The notes: a model not told the origin generated them from the sequence alone. Numbered from the stretch's first letter, positions 1-7,339 are shown. The stretch is DNA of 9,289 nucleotides from Thermaerobacter marianensis (GCA_020723725.1 DYIG01000054.1:1-9289); one strand, 5' to 3'. Made by a program: numbers and translations.

Positions 1-957
1 GACCCCGAAGCCCGAACGGTCCTGTACAGGTTTGCCCTGGATGGGGGGCGGGCGGCTTACCGGGCTAAGGGAGAGGTGCCGGGTACCGTCCTGAACCAGT
101 TCTCCATGGACGAACATGAAGGCCATTTCCGCATCGCCACGACACGAGGGGAAATCTGGCGCACGGGTGAGCACACCTCGAAAAACAACGTCTACATCCT
201 CGATCAGGCTATGGTGATCGTTGGCAGAATCGAGGACATCGCTCCCGGGGAACGGATCTACTCCGTACGCTTCATGGGGGATCGCGCCTACATGGTCACC
301 TTCAAGACGGTGGACCCCCTCTTCGTTCTGGACCTCGGGAACCCGAGCGAGCCGAAGATCCTCGGAGCCCTGAAGATACCAGGCTACAGCGATTACCTCC
401 ATCCTTTTGATGAAAACCACATCATCGGTTTCGGCAAGGACACCATCGAGCTGGCGCAAAAGGATCCAGGGGGCGGGGGCGCCACAATGGCCTATTACCA
501 GGGCATGAAGATCGCCCTCTTCGACGTCACCGATGTGGCGCACCCGGTCGAGAAGTTCAAGGAGGTCATCGGCGACCGGGGTACCAACTCGGAACTCCTG
601 AGGAATCACAAGGCCCTCTTGTTTTCCAGGGAAAAGAACCTCCTGGTCTTCCCCGTGACCGTGATGGAGGTCAGGGGGTCGGAATCTGCTAGATCGGAGC
701 TTGCCTATGGCGAGTTCGCCTTTCAGGGGGCGTACGTCTATCGGTTGGACATGGACAGCGGCTTTGACCTGAGGGGGAGGATCACCCACCTGACCGACGA
801 GGATTATCGGAGGGCGGGGCATGGTTGGTATGACAGCAATCGCAACGTGGAAAGGAGCCTTTACATCGGGAACACGCTCTACACACTTTCCCGGGGGATG
901 ATCAAGGCCCATGACCTCGGTGACCTGACCGAGGTAAGCAGCCTGGTGTTGCCGTAA
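1..957 (+). CDS. Secreted C-terminal beta-propeller domain protein (5' partial)
   Basis: The frame is open from the first base and ends at TAA 955-957, giving 318 residues without a start, so the gene begins upstream of the window. The GTG at 76 is only an internal valine: family-like sequence (TVLYRFALDGG, then GEVPGTVLNQFSMDE) runs straight through it. The pattern matches the Beta_propel family (PF09826), bacterial exported proteins with a WD40-like propeller. Visible blade-like units include RIYSVRFMGDRAYMVTF with PLFVLDLGNPSEPKILG, and MKIALFDVTDVAHPVEKF after a glycine-rich GGGG loop, followed by FQGAYVYRLDMDSGFDLRG. Any signal peptide or lipobox would lie in the missing N-terminus. The molecular function of this family is not established. 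It faces the minus-strand glycan operon with 28 bases between the two stop codons and is probably not part of that pathway. Confidence 0.85.
   Translation, partial: DPEARTVLYRFALDGGRAAYRAKGEVPGTVLNQFSMDEHEGHFRIATTRGEIWRTGEHTSKNNVYILDQAMVIVGRIEDIAPGERIYSVRFMGDRAYMVTFKTVDPLFVLDLGNPSEPKILGALKIPGYSDYLHPFDENHIIGFGKDTIELAQKDPGGGGATMAYYQGMKIALFDVTDVAHPVEKFKEVIGDRGTNSELLRNHKALLFSREKNLLVFPVTVMEVRGSESARSELAYGEFAFQGAYVYRLDMDSGFDLRGRITHLTDEDYRRAGHGWYDSNRNVERSLYIGNTLYTLSRGMIKAHDLGDLTEVSSLVLP
914..935. repeat. Perfect 8-bp inverted repeat near the convergent gene ends
   Basis: Arms ACCTCGGT (914-921) and ACCGAGGT (928-935) are exact reverse complements around a 6-base loop, GACCTG. The repeat lies inside the last codons of the beta-propeller gene, about 20 bases before its stop and about 50 bases past the stop of the minus-strand GT2 gene. 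It could form a hairpin in either transcript. No T-run follows on either strand, so it is not a canonical intrinsic terminator, and it may simply result from the codons for DLGDLTEV. Confidence 0.3.
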
Positions 958-985
958 TGCGGCCCAAAATCAACACCTCCTGTGC

Positions 986-1483
986 CTATGAAGATACCAC
1001 CTTCATGATACAAAACCTAACAAAAACCCATGGGAAGATGACTTCTATGCCGCCGGTAATGCGACTTGGAAGGAAATGATCGCTCCTCAGCCTGAAATAA
1101 CCGGGGACAGGCGTGTTGACCGTTGAAATCCAACGCAGGTGATAGAACCAGCAGTAATAGCCGTCAACGTCCTTCCGGCTTACCAGGCCGGGCAAGCGCT
1201 GTTCCAGGTCGGGATAGAAGACCTCGTCTGCGGCCAGGAACATGAACCAGTCGCCGGTTACATACTGCAAACCCAGGTTCCACAGCTCCGAAAAATCTGA
1301 AGCCAACGACCGGAAGAGGCGAACCTTGGGGAACTTGACAGCCTTCTGAGGGGTCTGATCATTGGAATTGTTATCGATAACGATGACCTCGTGCATGGCG
1401 TTGTGTATAGCAGCGATGGAAAAAGGAAGAAACTCCTCCTCGTTCTTCACTATATACAGGGCACTGACCTTCGTCACGACCAT
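986..1483 (-). CDS. Short GT2-like glycosyltransferase, probably C-terminally truncated
   Basis: This 165-residue product is the N-terminal part of a family 2 (GT-A fold) glycosyltransferase, which would transfer a sugar from a nucleotide donor at the cytoplasmic side. Visible motifs are the opening strand VSALYIVKNEEEFLPFSI (6-23), the nucleotide-site VIVIDNNSNDQT (33-44) and GDWFMFLAADEVF (77-89). The last is the DxD region, but reads A-A-D-E where D-A-D-E is usual, which may weaken metal binding. Similar proteins I recall are clearly longer, roughly 220-300 residues; here the sequence stops soon after ITGGIEVIF, where a conserved HE would be expected, and ends in a tail unlike the family. 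A frameshift or deletion is therefore possible. The ATG at 1483 has GGAGA seven bases upstream; GTG 1475-1477 fits GGAGGG (1484-1489) about equally well. It is the last gene of the operon. Confidence 0.7.
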   Translation of the reverse strand: MVVTKVSALYIVKNEEEFLPFSIAAIHNAMHEVIVIDNNSNDQTPQKAVKFPKVRLFRSLASDFSELWNLGLQYVTGDWFMFLAADEVFYPDLEQRLPGLVSRKDVDGYYCWFYHLRWISTVNTPVPGYFRLRSDHFLPSRITGGIEVIFPWVFVRFCIMKVVSS

Positions 1484-1542
1484 CCCTCCGTCTCCATCCG
1501 CTATCTTATGTGGTGCTGGTTGGACAGGTTACCCCCGAAATC

Positions 1543-1716
1543 TTACCTCCCGGAATCCCCCTTCTCTTCCCGAACCTTTTCCTGGATACGCCTTACAACC
1601 TCTTCGGCCAAAATGGCATACGCGTCCTCCAGTACGGCTTCACCCGGCCGGTCCGGAACCGTGCGCACCACAAAGCCTTCCTTGTCGGTCTTCTTTTTTC
1701 GGATCTTCTCAGACAT
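1543..1716 (-). CDS. 57-residue hypothetical small protein
   Basis: An ATG at 1714-1716 opens a frame of 57 codons ending in TAA 1543-1545. A GGGGGG stretch (1724-1729) sits 7 bases before the ATG, and the gene starts 30 bases after the stop of the oxidoreductase, as expected of an operon member. Codons mostly end in G or C, like those of the neighbours. The protein has a very basic start (MSEKIRKKKTDKEG), a middle FVVRTVPDRPGEAV, and a charged segment from about residue 28 to 52 (LEDAYAILAEEVVRRIQEKV) that should form an amphipathic helix or short coiled coil. There is no signal peptide or membrane segment. I do not recognise a family. It might be an accessory or regulatory partner of the surrounding sugar enzymes, but only its position suggests that. 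Confidence 0.65.
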   Translation of the reverse strand: MSEKIRKKKTDKEGFVVRTVPDRPGEAVLEDAYAILAEEVVRRIQEKVREEKGDSGR

Positions 1717-1746
1717 TCGGCCACCCCCCGGGCTTTGCGGGATGAT

Positions 1747-2742
1747 TTATGCCTTACGGCCTCGGGAAATTCCGCCTGCCGTTGTAGCGGAGTCCATTTC
1801 ACCACGGATCATCTCAACAAGCTCCAGGACCCTTACCCCGGCCCACCCGTCTACCATTGGACGAGCCTCCCCTCTGACGCAGGACAGGAAATGGGATAGT
1901 TCCCGTTGAAGGGGTTCCGCATTCGGTATGGCTACGGTCTGAACAAGGCCCTCCTGCCGGAAAACACCCCGGGTTAGCCGGGAAACCGTCTTCTGAGCCA
2001 CAACTAGTTTACGGTCGATAAAATCAACCGTTACATGGCCGTCTTCTGCGGTTATATCCAGCGTGCGGATCTTCTTCTGGCTAACCCTGCTGGCGATGAA
2101 GCTGGCAACGGGGCCGCCTTCAAAGGCCACAACGGCCGTGGCAAAGTCCGGCAACGTCGAACGTACGGCCAACCCGGCAGCATGACAGTACTGGACCCTG
2201 CGCCCGATAAGCCAGCTGACCAGATCCAGGTCATGCAGCATCAGATCGGACGCCACATCCATATCCAGGCCTCTGGGACTGAAGGGGCTGAGCCGTCTGG
2301 CATGGACCCCTATCAGTTGGCCAAGGCCGCCGATTGATTCCACGAGTTCAGGCACCACGGGGTTGAACCTCTCTATATGCCCGACAAGCAGGACCAAACG
2401 GGATTCATCCGCCAGGACGGCCAGAGCGGTCGCCTCTTCAGCCGTGGACGCCAACGGCTTTTCCACAAGCACATGCACGCCTGCCCTGAGGCAGTCCTTC
2501 ACAACGGGGTAGTGAACCGGGGTTGGCGCGGCTATTACCGCCGCGTCAACAAGCGGGAGCAGCTCGCGGTAATCCGGGAAAAAGGGCACGCCTATGCCCT
2601 CTGCGATTCTGGCCCTCGAAGCGTCGGTGTCGGCAACCCCGGCGATTATGGCATCCCCTTTGAGGGATGACAGGGCGCGCAGGTGATTCTGGCCCATCTG
2701 CCCCAGGCCGACTATTCCCACTCGGGGGCGCCAATTTGACAA
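1747..2742 (-). CDS. Gfo/Idh/MocA family NAD(P)-dependent sugar oxidoreductase
   Basis: 331 residues, the usual size of the family. The N-terminal Rossmann fold starts with VGIVGLGQMGQNHLRAL (8-24), the dinucleotide-binding GxGxxG at 12-17. VADTD (36-40) ends the second strand, where NAD specificity is often set. AAPTPVHYPV (71-80) and the hallmark VEKPLA (93-98), with its catalytic-site lysine K95, follow. The C-terminal domain contains GHIERFNPVV (121-130) and LMLHDLDLVSWL (167-178), in which H170/D171 match the region that positions the substrate. The GHxERFNP stretch recalls UDP-N-acetylglucosamine 3-dehydrogenases and related nucleotide-sugar oxidoreductases, so I infer that it oxidises a ring hydroxyl of a nucleotide sugar. 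The exact substrate cannot be read from the sequence. The TTG start is supported by GGAGG nine bases upstream. It lies 57 bases after the GT gene. Confidence 0.88.
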   Translation of the reverse strand: MSNWRPRVGIVGLGQMGQNHLRALSSLKGDAIIAGVADTDASRARIAEGIGVPFFPDYRELLPLVDAAVIAAPTPVHYPVVKDCLRAGVHVLVEKPLASTAEEATALAVLADESRLVLLVGHIERFNPVVPELVESIGGLGQLIGVHARRLSPFSPRGLDMDVASDLMLHDLDLVSWLIGRRVQYCHAAGLAVRSTLPDFATAVVAFEGGPVASFIASRVSQKKIRTLDITAEDGHVTVDFIDRKLVVAQKTVSRLTRGVFRQEGLVQTVAIPNAEPLQRELSHFLSCVRGEARPMVDGWAGVRVLELVEMIRGEMDSATTAGGISRGRKA

Positions 2743-2751
2743 GGTGACCCG

Positions 2752-2756
2752 CCTCC
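2752..2756 (-). promoter_or_regulatory. Shine-Dalgarno site that fixes the TTG start of the oxidoreductase
   Basis: On the minus strand the sequence reads GGAGG followed by nine bases and then TTG (2740-2742). The first downstream residues (SNWRPRVGIVGLG) lead directly into the Rossmann fold, so this TTG leaves the normal short N-terminus and no ATG is needed. Confidence 0.6.
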
Positions 2757-2799
2757 AAGGACCTTGTCGCCGACCCGTACCGTTCAGACCGGCGCATCA

Positions 2800-3906
2800 T
2801 CATGCTATGTCGTTGGGACAGGACGGGTTCCACTCACCTGTTGAGCGGTCAATGGGCTGACCCTCCAACAGACGCGTGAATTGGGCGATCCAGAGGGGAG
2901 CTATCCTCTCATAGGTAAACAGAGATAAGGCCCTCTGCCGCGCGGCAAGGGCCATTCTATCCAGCCTTGAACGGTTGCGAAGCAGGGAGATGATTTCCCC
3001 GGCAAACCCCAGAGCCTCCCTGCCGCCGTTTGCAGGTTGATAGGAGACCACCAGGCCCGTTACACCGTTGATGATGGTGTCCGGGAGCGCCCCCGAAGCT
3101 GTGGCGACAGTGGGGGTACCTGCCGCCTGGCACTCCATCGAGGAAAGGCAAAAAAGCTCGTTGCACCCACAGGGGTAGACGTGAAGGGTGCTGCTTTTCT
3201 GATGACGGACCAGTTCCTGCCGGGGGACCTTGCCCAACACCTTCACCCCATCCATGCGGGCCAGGGAGCGAAAGAACCCCAGGCCGGGGTCAGCGTGCCC
3301 CCAGAGGGTGGCATCCCCGGTAACGACGAGTGTCACCTGAGGGATCTCTTTTTTTACCAAACGGTACACGCTTTCCAGGCCTGCCAACCCCGCCTGAGGA
3401 ACCGAGCAGTAAAGGAGCTTGTGAGGGTCCTTTGGTTCGGGCTCCAGGTAATCACTGCTCACCACACCCAGAGAGGCGGTATAAATCTTTTCCGGGGGGA
3501 CGTCGAACCGCTCCGTTATCAGGCAAGTATGATAAGGACTTATGGTAAAGACGGCATGCAAAAGAGGCAGATAGTCCCGGTAGGATACGACCCATGACTC
3601 GCCGTCCTCCATCGAGAGGTGGACGCGCACCCTCGCTTTTTCACAGAGGGAACCAGGGGGGCGTGAGACGCTGATAAGTACATCAAACGCCTCGAATGCC
3701 TGTTCCCTTGCCGGAAGGTACACGACACCAGCGTGAACCCCCGGACGGCTGGTGGCGTTGAACACGGTGACACGATGGCCCTGCCGCGCCATCTCCTCGG
3801 CCAGGCTGACGACCGCCGTCTCCGCCCCGCCCAAACCGGCCGCCAGATCGGCGCCGTTCCAGTCGAAGGTCGTGGCAAAATAGAAGGCTATACTAAGGGA
3901 TCTCAA
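2800..3906 (-). CDS. GT4-type (GT-B fold) glycosyltransferase
   Basis: 368 residues. The N-terminal half shows the GT-B opening: a hydrophobic strand (LSIAFYFATTFDW, 4-16), the acceptor-side glycine loop GLGGAETAVVSLAEEM (24-39), and GHRVTVFNATS (43-53). The C-terminal donor domain contains LYCSVPQAGL (165-174) and VTLVVTGDA (191-199). It also has the retaining-GT signature E-x7-E, E250 to E258 in NELFCLSSMECQAAGTPTVA, then SGALPDTI and the GVTGLVV loop that contacts the nucleotide sugar. The role is transfer of an activated sugar to a cytoplasmic or lipid-linked acceptor; donor and acceptor are unknown. The start is TTG 3904-3906, 14 bases inside the end of the nucleotidyltransferase gene, with AAGGGA six bases upstream. 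The overlap suggests translational coupling to the enzyme that may supply its sugar donor. The last 20 residues (from about STGEWNPSC) look unstructured. Confidence 0.87.
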   Translation of the reverse strand: MRSLSIAFYFATTFDWNGADLAAGLGGAETAVVSLAEEMARQGHRVTVFNATSRPGVHAGVVYLPAREQAFEAFDVLISVSRPPGSLCEKARVRVHLSMEDGESWVVSYRDYLPLLHAVFTISPYHTCLITERFDVPPEKIYTASLGVVSSDYLEPEPKDPHKLLYCSVPQAGLAGLESVYRLVKKEIPQVTLVVTGDATLWGHADPGLGFFRSLARMDGVKVLGKVPRQELVRHQKSSTLHVYPCGCNELFCLSSMECQAAGTPTVATASGALPDTIINGVTGLVVSYQPANGGREALGFAGEIISLLRNRSRLDRMALAARQRALSLFTYERIAPLWIAQFTRLLEGQPIDRSTGEWNPSCPNDIA

Positions 3907-4960
3907 GCTCGTTCCCTTCCCCCAGAATCAAACGGAAGGCATCCGGCCGTCCCTGACGGCGGGTTATCTTCGTGCCATCACCTATGACGCTGCCCTCCAA
4001 CCGACCCACCCCTCGAAGGCGGCAATTGTTCATGACCATACACCTTTCAATCTCACAGTCTTCCACCACGGCATGGCTGCCTATGGCGGTATACGGCCCG
4101 ACCCAGGAGTTGATGATGGCGGACCCCTCCCCCACAACGACCGGACCGATTATCGTGCTATTGATTACCCGCGCCCTGTTCCCCACCGACACCCGGCCCT
4201 CTACATGGGACCGCGAAAGGTCGGCGAGGTGTTCAGGCTTAAGCCGGTCCAAGACGTACACATTCGCTTGAAGAATGTCTTCCGGCCGCCCGAGATCCCT
4301 CCAATATCCGTCGAAGGTGAATGCGCCCACCGGAAGACCGCGGTCGATGGCGATTTGGATGGCCCCGGTTAGCTCCAGGTCCTGCCTTGGCGACGGTCTG
4401 ACAACATCAATGGCCGGGAATATCCTCTGATCAAAAATGTAAATCCCCGTCATCACGGTGTTCCCAGAGGGGTTTTGAGCCTTCTCCGTAACCTTGACAA
4501 CACGGTCACCTTTGAGTTCGGCTAAACCATAGAGGTGCGGCTCCGGCGACCTGGTTACCATAACGGACACCGCCCGCGAACCCTCGCTCGACCACTGGAT
4601 AAAATCCCTGAGCCCACCGTCCAGGAAACAGTCGCCGCTGATGACCAGAAAGGGGCCGGACCCGACATACCCCTGTGCCACCTTAAGGCAGTGGGCGGTA
4701 CCAAGGGGAAGGGATTGTTCAAAAAAGGCGAACTTGACACCGGGGCGCCGGCGCCAACCCGGCCAGTTCATAAGAGGGCCGTCCCGGCTATCAACCACCA
4801 CGCCTATCTCGGTAATACCCACATCCTGCAAGAGGTCGAGGGTGTGTGACATCAGCGGTTTGTTGGCAAGCGGTGCAAGGGGTTTTGGAATCGTCAAGGG
4901 CAGGGGGAAAAGGGACTCCCGTGAGCCTCCCGCCAGTATAAGGGTCCTCAAACGATCCAA
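3893..4960 (-). CDS. Sugar-1-phosphate nucleotidyltransferase with beta-helix tail (RmlA-long-like)
   Basis: 355 residues, close to the long form of glucose-1-phosphate thymidylyltransferase and related mannose-1-phosphate guanylyltransferases. The NTP_transferase domain (PF00483) spans about 5-240: LILAGG (7-12), IPKPLAPLANKPL with K26 (24-36), GTAHCL (87-92), ISGDCF with the metal aspartate D110 (107-112), KVTEKAQNP (156-164), TGIYIFD (171-177), and YWRDLGRPEDILQAN (219-233). From about 255 to 340 come left-handed beta-helix hexapeptides (VINSTIIGPVVVGEGSAI, then INSWVGPYTAIGSHAVV). The enzyme would join a sugar-1-phosphate to an NTP, releasing diphosphate. The base and sugar cannot be read safely. 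Oddity: the signature GGxGTRLxPL reads GGSRESLFPL, so the conserved glycine and arginine are missing. The TTG start has GGGGAG six bases upstream; a second TTG three codons later is possible. It lies 28 bases after the preceding GT gene. Confidence 0.85.
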   Translation of the reverse strand: MDRLRTLILAGGSRESLFPLPLTIPKPLAPLANKPLMSHTLDLLQDVGITEIGVVVDSRDGPLMNWPGWRRRPGVKFAFFEQSLPLGTAHCLKVAQGYVGSGPFLVISGDCFLDGGLRDFIQWSSEGSRAVSVMVTRSPEPHLYGLAELKGDRVVKVTEKAQNPSGNTVMTGIYIFDQRIFPAIDVVRPSPRQDLELTGAIQIAIDRGLPVGAFTFDGYWRDLGRPEDILQANVYVLDRLKPEHLADLSRSHVEGRVSVGNRARVINSTIIGPVVVGEGSAIINSWVGPYTAIGSHAVVEDCEIERCMVMNNCRLRGVGRLEGSVIGDGTKITRRQGRPDAFRLILGEGNELEIP

Positions 4961-4988
4961 CCCCCTCTCCCCGCCTGTCCCTTTTTAA

Positions 4989-6161
4989 TCATCTTAAGGA
5001 GGCATAAAGCGAAATGTGCCTGTCGGCCACCTTGGTCCAACTGTTTTGCATGGCATAGGCCTCCACCGACCGGACCAGCCTGGTCCTCTCTGCCGGGTTG
5101 CCCCGGAGTTCCAAGACGGCCCGGGCGATCTCATCGGGCGATGCCTGGGGTATCCTGTAGACCTCGCCGCTAAGGTCTGAAAACGGAAATACGGTTGTCG
5201 TTATCACAGGCCGCCGGGCGGCCATGGCTGTACGGACAGCGGCTGACACCTGCCGGACCGATATGTCCCTATAAGGCAGCACGATCAGGTCCATAGCATG
5301 GAGGTATCGGACAACCTCGGGCTCCGGCCTGTATGCCGTTTCCCAGTGGACTAATCCCTTAAGCCCCCTCTGCTCGCAGACCAGCTGGGCAGCGCGATAG
5401 AGCTGCCTTGAGGCAGGGTCATGTGTGACGGAAGCAAAAGCAAAGAGTTTTAGATCATAAAGCTGCCCCCGTAAAATGGCCACCGCTTCCAGCAGCTCGA
5501 TAATCCCCTTGTGAGGCAGGCAGAAACCGAAGAAGCCTATAGCCAGCCCATCATTAATGCCCAGATGCTTCCTGATCAGATCCCTGTCGGGGAGGTTGAA
5601 TGAGGGAACAGCCATCGCCAGGACGTGAACCCTGCTCTCAGGCACGCCTTCGTATATCAGAGGGCTGGCCATATCTTTGGAATGGACGATAATGCCGTTC
5701 AAGGCTGGATTGGCAAAGAGGCGGTTTAACCCGTGACCTTCTATAACGGCATGAACTGTTGCCACGACCTTGACCCTCGAGCGGGCAGCGTGTTCCGCCG
5801 TCCTTATTAGACTGCCTGCCTCCCAGATGGCGTACTCGTGTTGCAGATGGACAACGTTGGGCCGGTTATCGTCTAATGCCCGGACAAAACCATCCTTTGT
5901 GCAAGGGAGCAAGACCGGCTTGTGCCCGTTGCCCCTGAGCGACCGTGCCAGGTGGGCGGTGTATTCCGCCACACCGCATGGCTTTCCCCACGAGGGAACA
6001 ACCAGTCCAACAGTCAGTTGCGTCGGTTTAGGGGCCAAAGAAGGCGGTTTATCGGTTGAATTTGAGCGGGCCGGGTCTTCCCTGGATTGGTACCAGATGA
6101 CTGCTCCATTCTCAGTCCTGTGTTCTTTGATGATCCGCGGAAGATGATTCAAGGGCCTCAC
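4989..6161 (-). CDS. GT4-like glycosyltransferase lacking the E-x7-E motif
   Basis: 390 residues from GTG 6159-6161. The GT-B fold begins only at about residue 48: LTVGLVVPSWGKPCGVAEYTAHLARSL in outline (49-75), then VVHLQHEYAIW (103-113), VVATVHAV (132-139) and the IIVHSKDM loop (157-164). The donor domain has IGFFGFCLPHKGIIELLEA (208-226, in two strands) and LHAMDLIVLPYRD (287-299). It ends with SAAVRTAMAARRPVITTTVFP (306-326), where most GT4 enzymes have E-x7-E; here R303 and T311 occupy those places. Related transferases with a serine-rich 'S-x-A-x-R-T-A' version are, to my memory, a recognised variant. Residues 1-48 are a hydrophilic, proline-containing extension, and no good Shine-Dalgarno precedes the GTG, so the true start may be internal. 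It lies 20 bases after the previous GT gene and 28 before the nucleotidyltransferase. Donor and acceptor are unknown. Confidence 0.82.
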   Translation of the reverse strand: MRPLNHLPRIIKEHRTENGAVIWYQSREDPARSNSTDKPPSLAPKPTQLTVGLVVPSWGKPCGVAEYTAHLARSLRGNGHKPVLLPCTKDGFVRALDDNRPNVVHLQHEYAIWEAGSLIRTAEHAARSRVKVVATVHAVIEGHGLNRLFANPALNGIIVHSKDMASPLIYEGVPESRVHVLAMAVPSFNLPDRDLIRKHLGINDGLAIGFFGFCLPHKGIIELLEAVAILRGQLYDLKLFAFASVTHDPASRQLYRAAQLVCEQRGLKGLVHWETAYRPEPEVVRYLHAMDLIVLPYRDISVRQVSAAVRTAMAARRPVITTTVFPFSDLSGEVYRIPQASPDEIARAVLELRGNPAERTRLVRSVEAYAMQNSWTKVADRHISLYASLR

Positions 6162-6181
6162 CTGACCAATACTTTATGTGA

Positions 6182-7339
6182 CTAGGACCCCAGCCGCGAC
6201 AGATAGAAACCTACGGTTGCCCGGGCCGTTTTATCCCAGGATAGGGTGGCAGCGCGCCTTAACCCCGAAGTGGCAAGGCTTTGACTGAGTTCCCGGTTCC
6301 CCAGGACACCCTCCAACGCCATGGCCATCTCCCCCGCATCCCTTGGGTTCACCAGCAGGGCGCCATCCGCCGCAACCTCCGGTATCGCGGCCGTGTTTGA
6401 AGCTATAACGGGCAAGCCGCAAGCCATGGCCTCCACCACCGGGAGACCGTACCCCTCCGCCAGGGAGGGGTAAAACAGGGCTTCTGCTGCGTTGTAGAGG
6501 AGGGGCATATCGGCGGAAGGCACCTTCCCCAGGAATTGTACCCGGCTCCTGTCATGGGGCGACAGCGGCAAACCCCTGCAGATCCGCGCCGCCTCCTCGT
6601 CCCCAACCCCGGCAACCGCAAGCATCACGCGCCCTCCTTCCGTAACCGAAGGGACCCGGGGAACCAGGACGACCTGGCCCAGTCTTGCTTGCAGAAAGGC
6701 GTTTATAGCGGTCGGCAGGTTCTTACGGGCATATGGGGAACCCACATAGAGGACATAAGGCTGCATGAGGCCGTATTTCTTCCTGACTGATATCAGGGCT
6801 TCCGCGTCATGAATCGGGTAGAATTCCGGCGCCGGCGCCAGCGGGATTACCGCGATATCCTTCGGACCCACGCCCAGAGTCTCAAACAATTCTCTGGCGG
6901 TCCAATAGGAGGGAACTATGAACCCGGCACCGACAAGGACGGCGCCCAGAACATTTCTCGCCATCCGCTCCCTGGAAGCAGCTGAAAAATCACGGCTATG
7001 GGTGTGAAAAAAGAGGTCATGCACGGTAACGACCATGGAACCGGTGATGCCGCCACTAGCTACACCTCTTGTGAACTCGCGCATATAGGGGGATGCCAGG
7101 TCAGGGAAATGCCACACCTTTATCCCGTTTAGCCCCTCCCAGGCCAGATAGCGGAAATTCGGCATCTCCACAAGGCTTTTCATAGCCGGGTTGCCAAACA
7201 GGGAATACCGCGATCGCCGGTCCACGGCTGCCAGTGCGGATAAGAGGTTGCGGACATAGGTGCCCCTCCCCGACCCATTCTCCTGGCCGGCGCTCAGGTC
7301 AAGAGCTATGTGCAACACGCCCCGCACCCCCTGGTGCAT
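6182..7339 (-). CDS. GT4-family glycosyltransferase
   Basis: 385 residues from ATG 7337-7339, a full-length retaining GT-B enzyme. The N-terminal domain has LHIALDLSAG (9-18), GRGTYVRNLLSAL (24-36), VWHFPD (75-80), VVTVHDLFFHTH (103-114) and the linker FIVPSYWTARELFE (140-153). The donor domain has YVLYVGSPYARKNLPTAINAF (195-215, with K206 in the phosphate-contacting region). It also has VQFLGKVPSADMPLLYNAAEALFYPS and the classical E-x7-E, E295 to E303, in AEGYGLPVVEAMACGLPVIA; then IPEVAADGALLVNP (319-332). It resembles mannosyl/rhamnosyl-type transferases of polysaccharide clusters, but the sugar is not deducible. The ATG lies 41 bases inside the SPOCS gene and has no Shine-Dalgarno; GTG 7316-7318 has AGGGGG eight bases upstream and would give the more typical start MLHIALDLSAG. 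I keep the longer form with that reservation. Confidence 0.88.
   Translation of the reverse strand: MHQGVRGVLHIALDLSAGQENGSGRGTYVRNLLSALAAVDRRSRYSLFGNPAMKSLVEMPNFRYLAWEGLNGIKVWHFPDLASPYMREFTRGVASGGITGSMVVTVHDLFFHTHSRDFSAASRERMARNVLGAVLVGAGFIVPSYWTARELFETLGVGPKDIAVIPLAPAPEFYPIHDAEALISVRKKYGLMQPYVLYVGSPYARKNLPTAINAFLQARLGQVVLVPRVPSVTEGGRVMLAVAGVGDEEAARICRGLPLSPHDRSRVQFLGKVPSADMPLLYNAAEALFYPSLAEGYGLPVVEAMACGLPVIASNTAAIPEVAADGALLVNPRDAGEMAMALEGVLGNRELSQSLATSGLRRAATLSWDKTARATVGFYLSRLGS

Noticed and set aside
76..78. GTG as the start of the beta-propeller gene
   Set aside because: Family-like coding sequence continues upstream to base 1 in the same frame, and no ribosome site precedes the GTG; the gene is simply cut by the window edge.
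1593..1805. 70-codon minus-strand frame overlapping the oxidoreductase end and the small gene
   Set aside because: Out of frame with both, arginine/tryptophan-rich shadow translation and no operon spacing; the 57-codon frame at 1543-1716 is far better supported.
1391..1909. 172-codon and overlapping + strand frames across the GT2/small gene/oxidoreductase junction
   Set aside because: They run antisense to three supported genes, have no good ribosome site and give low-complexity S/P/R-rich translations.
3037..3597. 186-codon open frame on the + strand
   Set aside because: It lies wholly antisense to the GT4 gene at 2800-3906, whose protein shows clear family motifs; its own translation has no recognisable pattern. 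GC-rich coding DNA readily leaves such antisense frames open.
4996..5002. Consensus AAGGAGG on the + strand followed by an ATG at 5014
   Set aside because: The frame it would serve has only 14 codons, and the site lies inside the 3' end of a minus-strand GT gene; taken as coincidence.
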